From: Chthonomonadaceae bacterium
GTDB taxonomy: Bacteria; Armatimonadota; Chthonomonadetes; Chthonomonadales; Chthonomonadaceae
Direction: 5' to 3'
Assembly: GCA_014377395.1 (NCBI GenBank)
Contig: JACMPS010000510.1
Location: forward strand, 1-8,442
DNA: 8,442 nucleotides
The position numbers and the translations under genes were made by a program. The stretch's first letter is position 1. Each line of letters starts with the position of its first letter. Of the stretch, positions 1 through 5,902 are shown in pieces. A model generated the notes under the pieces. It was not told the origin of the DNA and searched no databases. It saw nothing but the letters and a program-made list of their open reading frames with translations.

Positions 1-1
1 T

Positions 2-7
2 AGGAGG
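2..7 (+). promoter_or_regulatory. Strong Shine-Dalgarno site for the NHL protein gene
   Basis: A perfect AGGAGG lies 9 bases before the ATG at 17, which fixes that start. It is the strongest ribosome-binding site in the window; most later genes have only weak purine runs. The promoter of this gene lies outside the window. Confidence 0.85.
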
Positions 8-16
8 ACTTTTTCT

Positions 17-1090
17 ATGACTGATTCAACGACCCGTTTACACTCACTGACACGCCGCGAACTACTCCAAACCGCAACCACTGCGCTGGGCATGGCGGTG
101 CTTGCCCCACAAGCCTTTGCGGAAAGACCGCTTCACCCCACTTTGATTGACCCAATCTCGCCAAAAGTGATTGTCGGAACAGGATCGCACCGCTACGAAT
201 GTTTGCACGACTGGCTGATGCCGCCCCCGGATATTTTGTGGGGAGACACGCACGGGGTTGTCGAGGACTCAAAGGGGCGTATTTATGTGACGCACACGGT
301 TCACGCGAACAGCCCGAAAAAAGACGCGATTGTCGTGTTTGACAAAAACGGCAAGTTCCTGACCTCGTGGGGCGATCAGTTTGTAGGAGGCGGTCACGGA
401 ATTTCCGTTCGCAAAGAGGGCAAAGAAGAGTTTTTGTACCACTGCGACATCGCCCACCGAAAATTCTGCAAGACAACCCTGAGCGGAAAAGTCCTCTGGG
501 AAAAAGGGGCACCGGAAGAGTCGGGTGTCTACAAAAAAGGCGAGGCGTTTGTCCCCACCAATATTGCTTTTTCACCGAACGGCGACTTTTATGTTGCGGA
601 CGGCTACGGCTCAAACTGGATTCATCGGTACGACCTCAAGGGAAATTATGTCAGCACGTTTGGCGGCACGGGCAAAGAGCCAGGACAATTCGTCACGCCG
701 CACAGCATCTGGCTTGATAACCGCAACAAAGACCCGCTTTTAGTGGTGGCGGATCGAGAGAATCATCGGCTTCAGCACCTCACCTTAGAAGGAAAGCCCG
801 TCAAAGTCTACACCGACAAGATGCGCCGCCCCTGCCATTTCAGTATTCATAACGACCTTTTGCTTGTCCCCGACCTTGTGAGTGTGGTCACGCTTATGGA
901 CAAAGACAATCGTGTCGTGGCGCAACTCGGAGACGGCGACCCTTCCAACCTGCGCGACAAACCCCGAAATCAGTTTATCCCCGGCAAGTTTATTCATCCG
1001 CATGGAGGGACTTTCCTTAAAAATGGAGACATTTTAATTGCTGAGTGGGTTCCGATTGGACGTATGACGCGCCTTCGGAAACTGGCGTAA
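17..1090 (+). CDS. Tat-exported NHL-repeat / six-bladed beta-propeller protein, peptidylglycine amidating lyase-like
   Basis: The 357-residue product starts with a twin-arginine signal: T12-R13-R14-E-L-L-Q, then an Ala-rich hydrophobic stretch (about 19-32) and an A-F-A cleavage site after residue 35. It should therefore be exported folded to the periplasm or beyond. The rest forms propeller blades of NHL type, for example G-R-I-Y-V-T (88-92), G-D-F-Y-V-A-D (189-195), a T-F-G-G-T-G-K-E-P-G-Q-F turn (214-225), L-V-V-A-D-R-E-N-H-R (242-251) and G-D-I-L-I-A-E-W (337-344). Loop histidines recur in T-H-G (H79), G-H-G-I (H127), P-H-S-I (H229) and H-P-H-G (H327/H329), recalling the metal-binding histidines of peptidyl-alpha-hydroxyglycine lyase. 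Several cysteines are also present (62, 143, 151, 273). Such proteins are often of unknown substrate; lyase activity is only a family-based guess. The next gene starts 6 bases after the stop. Confidence 0.85.
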   Translation: MTDSTTRLHSLTRRELLQTATTALGMAVLAPQAFAERPLHPTLIDPISPKVIVGTGSHRYECLHDWLMPPPDILWGDTHGVVEDSKGRIYVTHTVHANSPKKDAIVVFDKNGKFLTSWGDQFVGGGHGISVRKEGKEEFLYHCDIAHRKFCKTTLSGKVLWEKGAPEESGVYKKGEAFVPTNIAFSPNGDFYVADGYGSNWIHRYDLKGNYVSTFGGTGKEPGQFVTPHSIWLDNRNKDPLLVVADRENHRLQHLTLEGKPVKVYTDKMRRPCHFSIHNDLLLVPDLVSVVTLMDKDNRVVAQLGDGDPSNLRDKPRNQFIPGKFIHPHGGTFLKNGDILIAEWVPIGRMTRLRKLA

Positions 1091-1096
1091 CGAGAA

Positions 1097-2314
1097 ATGA
1101 CTCAGCCCTACGAAATCTCGGCGCAAGTGGCGCGTCAGTACGTGCTGGGGAAGCAGGGGCTATTTCCGGGGCGGCGTTTTAAGGGGAAATCGGGACTGGA
1201 AGCCGCGTTTCGAGAGATCGAGACCGTGCAGATAGACCCGATCTCCTCGCTGGCACGAAGCCATGACCTGAGCCTTTTTGCTCGCGTCGAAGATTACTCG
1301 CCCGTGCATCTCGATGAACTGCTCCATTCAGACCGTTTTCTTTTCGATTACGGCACGATTTTGATGATCTACCTGCGCGACGATCTGCCCTTTATGGTGC
1401 CGATTATGCAACGGAGGTGGGAGTCAATTCAGAAAAGTGAACGTATTTCGCCGGAACTGCGTCTCTTTGTTCTCAACGCCATTAGCGAGCGGGGATCACT
1501 CTCCAGCCGCGACTTTGCAAATCGAGAGCGCATCGCAGGGGGCTTTAATACGATCAAAGATACTTCGGGCGCACTTTATCACCTGTGGCTCGGTGGACAG
1601 ATTATGTCGCACAGCCGCGACCGAAACGAGCGTCGGCACGATTTGTTCGAACGTGTGACCGGAACAAGTTTGGAGAGCCACACCGTCACCCTTGAAAAGG
1701 CGGAAGATCACTTTTTTCGTAAATCGTTGCAGGAAATGGGACTTGCAACTCCCTCGGAATGGGCGCGAAATGTGGCGGTGATGATCGCTCGTCGTCCCTC
1801 TTCGGCAGAAGCCCGTGAGATTTTCGAGCGATTTGTTCGGGAAGAATTCGCGTTTCCCGTAAAGATCGAGGGGCTGACTTCTCTGCACTACGCGCTCTCA
1901 CAGGATCGAGAAATCCTGGAATGTCTGGCTTCAGGCAACACCCCGGCGAGTTGGAAATCACCACACTCCACCGAAAAGGAAGTCACGTTGATCGCCCCGC
2001 TCGACTCGGTGATCTGGGACAGGGCGCGTACCCGATCTCTCTTCAATTTTGATTATGTCTGGGAAGTTTACAAGCCCGCCTCCGTTCGCAAATGGGGCTA
2101 CTACACTCTTCCGGTTCTCTACGGAGACGCACTGGCGGGGAGGGTTGCCCTGAAATTAGACCGTAAAGCCTCAACGCTTCTCATTGAAGGGGCGTGGACA
2201 GAGCCGAATTTTACCGATGATTCAGGATACGAAACGGCATTAAAAGCGGGTTTGGAGCGTTTGCGGCTTTTCCTCGGTGCAGAACGTATGGAGAGCAGGG
2301 CTCTCGCACTTTAA
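1097..2314 (+). CDS. YcaQ/AlkX-family winged-helix DNA glycosylase-like protein (HTH_42)
   Basis: The 405-residue protein matches the family of E. coli YcaQ (AlkX), which unhooks DNA interstrand crosslinks and bulky alkylated bases. Diagnostic parts are the N-terminal helix pair ending in V-Q45-I-D47-P-I-S, the Gln-x-Asp catalytic motif of this family. The next segment is S-L-A-R-S-H-D-L-S-L-F-A-R (51-63), followed by a second winged-helix segment with R-G-S-L-S-S-R-D-F (132-140). The C-terminal signature comprises A-P-L-D-S-V-I-W-D-R (300-309), F-N-F-D-Y-V-W-E-V-Y (316-325), K-W-G-Y-Y-T-L-P-V-L-Y-G-D (332-344) and G-R-V-A-L-K-L-D-R-K (348-357). Length is typical. It acts in the cytoplasm on DNA. 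The gene follows the propeller gene by 6 bases and has only a weak CGAGAA before its ATG, suggesting translation coupled to the upstream gene. Family assignment is firm; actual substrate is unproven. Confidence 0.88.
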   Translation: MTQPYEISAQVARQYVLGKQGLFPGRRFKGKSGLEAAFREIETVQIDPISSLARSHDLSLFARVEDYSPVHLDELLHSDRFLFDYGTILMIYLRDDLPFMVPIMQRRWESIQKSERISPELRLFVLNAISERGSLSSRDFANRERIAGGFNTIKDTSGALYHLWLGGQIMSHSRDRNERRHDLFERVTGTSLESHTVTLEKAEDHFFRKSLQEMGLATPSEWARNVAVMIARRPSSAEAREIFERFVREEFAFPVKIEGLTSLHYALSQDREILECLASGNTPASWKSPHSTEKEVTLIAPLDSVIWDRARTRSLFNFDYVWEVYKPASVRKWGYYTLPVLYGDALAGRVALKLDRKASTLLIEGAWTEPNFTDDSGYETALKAGLERLRLFLGAERMESRALAL

Positions 2315-2645
2315 CAAACTTCTTATGCGGTTTTGCTCAGGCTGTCAACAAAAGTTTGCGGAGACATCTGCTTGCCCCTGTTTGCACATTCGACGAATTT
2401 ATGTTACAATTTTCAGGTAGAAAAGGCTAGAGTAAACAGTTTAAGGCGATCTCGAGAGATTTCGTTCAGCTCCGCTATTTTTACGTGATTGTCATTTCTT
2501 AAAAATACTCGTCAGGCTTCTGGCACGGAATATGCAAATACACTGGATAGTATAAAACTCAGGTGATGCTTTCTCAGTTTGTTTTACTGCCCTCTCGACA
2601 AGACTCAGTTTAGTATTTGGGTCTTAAAGGCTGTTATTTTTTCTT
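2315..2645. other. 331-base non-coding gap upstream of the glycosyltransferase run
   Basis: No convincing protein gene is present. The gap starts with a 7-base inverted repeat (CAAACTT at 2315-2321 and AAGTTTG at 2352-2358) that lacks a T-tract, so it is a poor terminator. It continues with a good promoter at 2382-2410, a TCTCGAGA palindrome at 2450-2457 and an AT-rich stretch. CTCAG is repeated at 2558, 2573 and 2604. A possible 15-codon ORF (2566-2613) starts with ATG, but its AGG lies too close to be a normal ribosome-binding site. Length and position suit a promoter plus long mRNA leader. Confidence 0.7.
2382..2410 (+). promoter_or_regulatory. Predicted sigma-70-type extended -10 promoter for the glycosyltransferase genes
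   Basis: A TTGCAC box (2382-2387) is separated by exactly 17 bases from TACAAT (2405-2410). The -10 is preceded by TG at 2402-2403, giving an extended -10. The -10 matches the consensus at five of six positions and the -35 at three of six. The predicted transcription start is near 2417, leaving about 230 bases of leader before the ATG at 2646. The spacer holds the palindrome ATTCGACGAAT (2388-2398), a possible repressor site. Confidence 0.55.
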
Positions 2646-3833
2646 ATGTCCCTTTCGTCTCTATTGCCTGAAAAAATCGGAGAAAGAATTCTGCTGATTA
2701 CGGGTCTCTATTACCCGAATGTTGCCGGGAGTTCCCGACTCCTCAAGGATGTCGTAGATCACCTCAATACCTGTGGCTATTCCGTTGAAGTTCTCGCACT
2801 GGGCGCGGCGGGAGCCCCCGCGATCCATGCGTTCGATTCAAAGCAAAATTATAAAATCTGGCGGGTGCCTCCTACAAAAATTCGAGGCACAACCAACATT
2901 CAGGTGCTGATGAAAATTTTAAGTCTGCACCGACACGCTCCCTATGATTTGATCTTTTCCGGTGTAGGATACCCTTTGACGATTGTGGCTTACTTTGCAA
3001 GAGCTTTTATCAAAAAACCATATATGAGCTACTGCTATGGAGAAGATTTAACCGGAGTGCCGGAAAAAATGAAGAAACTGCTCAGCGTTTCTCTCCGAAA
3101 CGCCTTCGCACTCCTTCCGATCAGCCGCTTTGCAGAATCCGAACTCGTCAACTATGGCGTGTCGGAAAAGATTATTCATCGGGTTCCCTGTGCGATTGAA
3201 ATGGCACCCTATGTCAACGTAGACCCGCAAGCCGTGGAAAAGATGCGGCAGGAATGGGGACTTTCCGGCAAGCGCGTTATTTTCACGATGGCACGATTGG
3301 AAGCACGAAAAGGGCATGACATTATTTTGCAGGGGTTGCCCTCAGTCGTCGAACAGATACCGGACGTACATTATCTGATTGTCGGCAAGGGCGATCCGGC
3401 TCCCCTGACGGAACTTGCAACCTCGCTTGGTGTAGCGGATCGCCTGACGATTGTTTCTTATGTCTCCGACGAGGATTTGCCGGTTGTTTACTCGCTTTGC
3501 GAAGTTTACGCGATGGTTAGCCGACGTGACCCCGTGACGCAGTTTCTGGAGGGGTTTGGAATTTGTTATCTGGAGGCTGCCGCCTGTGGAAAGCCTTGCG
3601 TGGCGGGAAACGAAGGCGGCTGTCCCGATGCGGTCGCCGATGGCGAAACGGGAATTCTCGTAGACCCGACTTCCCCCGAACAGGTGAGTGCGGCACTCCT
3701 CAAAATCTTGACCGATCCGGTTAAAGCGCAGGAGATGGGCGAAAAAGGACGGCAACGAGTCAAACGGGAATTCACCCGCAAGACGATGTTGGAAACGGTA
3801 GAGGCGATTGTCGGAAAGGTCATTCACTCTTGA
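2646..3833 (+). CDS. Glycosyltransferase family 4 (GT-B fold), PimB-like
   Basis: This 395-residue cytoplasmic enzyme would transfer a sugar from a nucleotide donor to a growing lipid-linked glycan with retention of configuration. The N-terminal Rossmann half starts at R14-I-L-L-I-T-G-L-Y-Y-P and carries the small-residue loop N-V-A-G-S-S (25-30). The C-terminal half contains M-A-R217-L-E-A-R-K222-G, whose Arg and Lys normally hold the donor phosphates. L-I-V-G-K-G-D (244-250) follows. The E-x7-E donor motif is E302-G-F-G-I-C-Y-L-E310, followed by A-C-G-K-P-C-V-A and E-G-G-C-P-D-A-V. There are no membrane helices. The ATG at 2646 has no good Shine-Dalgarno; only AAAGG lies upstream, 15 bases away. 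The start is nevertheless reasonable because the Rossmann fold begins at residue 14. Resemblance to phosphatidylinositol mannosyltransferases such as PimB is general, so donor and acceptor are unknown. It is the first gene of the run of five. Confidence 0.9.
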   Translation: MSLSSLLPEKIGERILLITGLYYPNVAGSSRLLKDVVDHLNTCGYSVEVLALGAAGAPAIHAFDSKQNYKIWRVPPTKIRGTTNIQVLMKILSLHRHAPYDLIFSGVGYPLTIVAYFARAFIKKPYMSYCYGEDLTGVPEKMKKLLSVSLRNAFALLPISRFAESELVNYGVSEKIIHRVPCAIEMAPYVNVDPQAVEKMRQEWGLSGKRVIFTMARLEARKGHDIILQGLPSVVEQIPDVHYLIVGKGDPAPLTELATSLGVADRLTIVSYVSDEDLPVVYSLCEVYAMVSRRDPVTQFLEGFGICYLEAAACGKPCVAGNEGGCPDAVADGETGILVDPTSPEQVSAALLKILTDPVKAQEMGEKGRQRVKREFTRKTMLETVEAIVGKVIHS

Positions 3834-3888
3834 TCTTCCCGAAGAACTCCCGGCAAATTGATTGTGTTGTGTTGAAAGTAGTCCTTTT

Positions 3889-4821
3889 ATGAAAACTTCG
3901 ATTGTTGTTCCCACCTACAACGGAGAAAAATATCTCGCACAAACATTGGAGAGCGTTAGAGCACAAACCTTCACGGATTGGGAACTTATCCTGATTGACG
4001 ACGGGTCTAAAGATGGAACCGCCGCATTGATCTTGCATTTTGTAGAGGCTGACCCGCGTATTCGCGTAATCAGGCAGGAAAACGGTGGCATTGCCGCCGC
4101 TCGAAACCGGGGCATCGCTGAGGCAAACGCGCAGTATCCTCTGCTCGCTTTTCTCGATCATGATGATCTATGGGAGCCTGACACGCTGGCGACGCAACAT
4201 CGGACCCTTCTTGCTCATCCTGATTGTGTGGGGGCGCAGGGGCAGATGCGCGTGATTGACGCCGAGGGAAAGCCACTCGCCGAAGGCGAAGTAGAACACT
4301 GGTTCACGGAGGAACGTCGTGGCTTGCAGAACGGCAAAATCGTGTTCTGGAAAGACGAAACGCCGACTTCGCTGGAGATTATGGCACTCCGTTCGCAAAT
4401 CATGACGGTGGGTCAGGTCGTTCTTCGTAAAGAGAGAATAGAGGGCATGGAATTGTTTGATCCGGCGATGGTTCCCGCCGACGATTACGATTTCTGGTTG
4501 CGGGTGCTACTGCGGGGTCAGTTGGCTTACACGCCACAAAACGTCGTGAACTGGCGCAAGCACGCAACAAACACGTCCGGTAGCACACAACGTTTGATCT
4601 CTCAAGCGGACAAAGTGCGTGAAAAAGTGCTGAACCTGCCCGAAATTACCCCCGCGCAAAAGCAAATCTTGCGGGAAGGAACTCAAGAGCATCATCGCCA
4701 ACTCGTGACAATGCGGCTTGACTGGGCAAAACTTTCCTTGCGAAAACGCGATCTTGTCGGGGCGGCGAAACATTTACGCCATGCTCTGAAGGATTATCGC
4801 AAAGCAAAAACCGAGATTTAA
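3889..4821 (+). CDS. Glycosyltransferase family 2 (GT-A fold), first of a tandem pair
   Basis: The 310-residue inverting-type sugar transferase opens with S-I-V-V-P-T-Y-N-G (4-12). It has the nucleotide-binding D37-D-G39, the conserved E-N-G-G-I-A-A-A-R-N-R-G (64-75), the metal-binding D90-H-D-D93 (DxD) and a catalytic-base motif D198-D-Y-D-F-W-L-R. The motif W-R-K-H (222-225) follows. A helical C-terminal tail of about 85 residues ends with G-A-A-K-H-L-R-H-A-L (291-300). It has no membrane segment, so it works at the inner face of the membrane. I chose the ATG at 3889, four bases after a short purine-poor spacer, because the family fold begins two residues later. An in-frame TTG at 3862 would add nine unconserved residues. 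It lies 55 bases after the GT4 gene and 30 bases before its paralogue, with which 72 of the first 100 residues are identical. Sugar specificity cannot be read. Confidence 0.9.
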   Translation: MKTSIVVPTYNGEKYLAQTLESVRAQTFTDWELILIDDGSKDGTAALILHFVEADPRIRVIRQENGGIAAARNRGIAEANAQYPLLAFLDHDDLWEPDTLATQHRTLLAHPDCVGAQGQMRVIDAEGKPLAEGEVEHWFTEERRGLQNGKIVFWKDETPTSLEIMALRSQIMTVGQVVLRKERIEGMELFDPAMVPADDYDFWLRVLLRGQLAYTPQNVVNWRKHATNTSGSTQRLISQADKVREKVLNLPEITPAQKQILREGTQEHHRQLVTMRLDWAKLSLRKRDLVGAAKHLRHALKDYRKAKTEI

Positions 4822-4836
4822 CGACGAACCTGAAAC

Positions 4837-4843
4837 AGAGGAG
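4837..4843 (+). promoter_or_regulatory. Shine-Dalgarno site of the second GT2 gene
   Basis: AGAGGAG lies 8 bases before the ATG at 4852 and supports that start. It is clearly stronger than the site of the preceding paralogue, so the two copies may be translated at different rates. Confidence 0.7.
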
Positions 4844-4851
4844 TTCGAACC

Positions 4852-5781
4852 ATGAGTATATCCGTAGTCATTCCCACCTATAACGGTGAAAAATATCTGT
4901 CGCTAACGCTCAAGAGCGTACAGGCACAAACCCATACGGACTGGGAACTGATTGTCATTGATGACGGCTCTAAAGACAACTCGGCGGCTCTTGTCGAAAC
5001 CTTTGCGGCACAAGATAGTCGTATCCGGGTAATTAGCCAGGAAAACGGCGGAATTGCGCGTGCGCGAAATCGGGGAATCGCCGAAGCCGACCCTGCCCGT
5101 CCTTATCTTGCTTTTCTCGATCACGATGATCTCTGGGAGCCCACGGCTCTTGCCGACATGGTACGCGCCTCCGAAGCCCTACCCGGTTCCGTTGGCGCAC
5201 ACGGGAAAATGCGAATTATTGACAGCGACGGCAACGCGACAACGGTAGGCTGGGAAAACTGGTACGAAAAACGTAAAGGGATGACCGACGGCAAGATTCG
5301 TGACTGGCTTTCCAATGAGCCGACAACCTTTGCAGTAATGGCTTTGCGTTCACAAATCGTGACGGTGGGGCAAGTCGTGATGAAAAAGTCGGCGATTGAA
5401 GGGTGCGAACTCTTTGATCCGGCGATGGTTCCCGCCGATGATTACGATTTCTGGCTTCGTCTGCTCGCTCGTGGTGATCTCGCTTTCACGGATACCGTTT
5501 CGGTGGCATGGCGCAAACACGATACCAACACCTCGAACAATTTTGCTTTGATGATCTCAAAAACGGATGAACTGCTGTCAAAAGTGCGAAATATGCCCTC
5601 ACTTACGCCCGCACAATCCCGATTGTTGAAGGAAGGGACGATCAAGCATAAAAGCGAAGTCGCCGCCCTTCGCGTAGATTGGGCACGGGGAAGTCTTTTG
5701 AGTGGGCAACCGATGGTCGCGGCAAAACATTTGCGCCATGCCTTAAAAAGTTATCTCGCTTCGAGAGAGACCATCGCGTAA
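4852..5781 (+). CDS. Glycosyltransferase family 2 (GT-A fold), second of a tandem pair
   Basis: The 309-residue protein has the same architecture as the gene before it. It carries V-I-P-T-Y-N-G (6-12), D37-D-G39, E-N-G-G-I-A-R-A-R-N-R-G (64-75), D90-H-D-D93, the base motif D-D-Y-D-F-W-L-R (196-203), W-R-K-H, and a C-terminal A-A-K-H-L-R-H-A-L. Alignment with the first copy needs only small gaps, about two residues near position 134. The strongest divergence is in residues 97-160 and in the tail, regions that usually shape the acceptor site. All catalytic motifs are intact, so it should be active. It is presumably a duplicated enzyme that adds the same kind of sugar to a different acceptor, or a similar sugar. 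Both copies belong to the same run of genes. The donor is unknown. Confidence 0.9.
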   Translation: MSISVVIPTYNGEKYLSLTLKSVQAQTHTDWELIVIDDGSKDNSAALVETFAAQDSRIRVISQENGGIARARNRGIAEADPARPYLAFLDHDDLWEPTALADMVRASEALPGSVGAHGKMRIIDSDGNATTVGWENWYEKRKGMTDGKIRDWLSNEPTTFAVMALRSQIVTVGQVVMKKSAIEGCELFDPAMVPADDYDFWLRLLARGDLAFTDTVSVAWRKHDTNTSNNFALMISKTDELLSKVRNMPSLTPAQSRLLKEGTIKHKSEVAALRVDWARGSLLSGQPMVAAKHLRHALKSYLASRETIA

Positions 5782-5819
5782 GGGTCAGTCTATAGAGGGA
5801 CAGAGAGAGAGACGGTTGC

Positions 5820-5883
5820 GCCCTGATTGCGTAAAAACCCCTCTCTCCGGGGTGTAATCTCACAGGGCACTCCTTTGTTTTTT
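5820..5883 (+). terminator. Nested hairpin plus T-rich tract between GT2 and GT4 genes
   Basis: The outer stem is GCCCTG (5820-5825) with CAGGGC (5863-5868). The inner stem is ACCCC (5837-5841) with GGGGT (5849-5853) around a 7-base loop. A T-rich stretch (5874-5883, interrupted by one G) follows. The five bases between the outer stem and the Ts make it a weak intrinsic terminator or an attenuator rather than a textbook one. It sits in the longest gap inside the glycosyltransferase run and could lower expression of the last two genes. Confidence 0.35.
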
Positions 5884-5902
5884 CCGGGAAAGAAGACCTA
5901 AT

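Noticed and set aside
15..614. 199-codon open frame on the minus strand
   Set aside because: It lies opposite the well-supported propeller gene, has a low-complexity Arg/Ser/Pro/Cys-rich translation and no recognisable motif.
2291..2305. GAGAGC-AGG-GCTCTC hairpin as terminator of the YcaQ-like gene
   Set aside because: It is perfect but short, lies inside the last codons of the gene, and is followed by only three Ts, so it is not a credible intrinsic terminator.
2551..2556. TATAAA as a second -10 box
   Set aside because: No acceptable -35 sequence lies 15-19 bases upstream.
3862..3888. TTG at 3862 as start of the first GT2 gene
   Set aside because: It adds nine residues with no family similarity. 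The ATG at 3889 places the start directly before the conserved first strand, as in the paralogue.
3342..3914. 190-codon open frame on the minus strand
   Set aside because: It is a shadow of the first GT4 gene, whose motifs and codon structure are convincing on the + strand.
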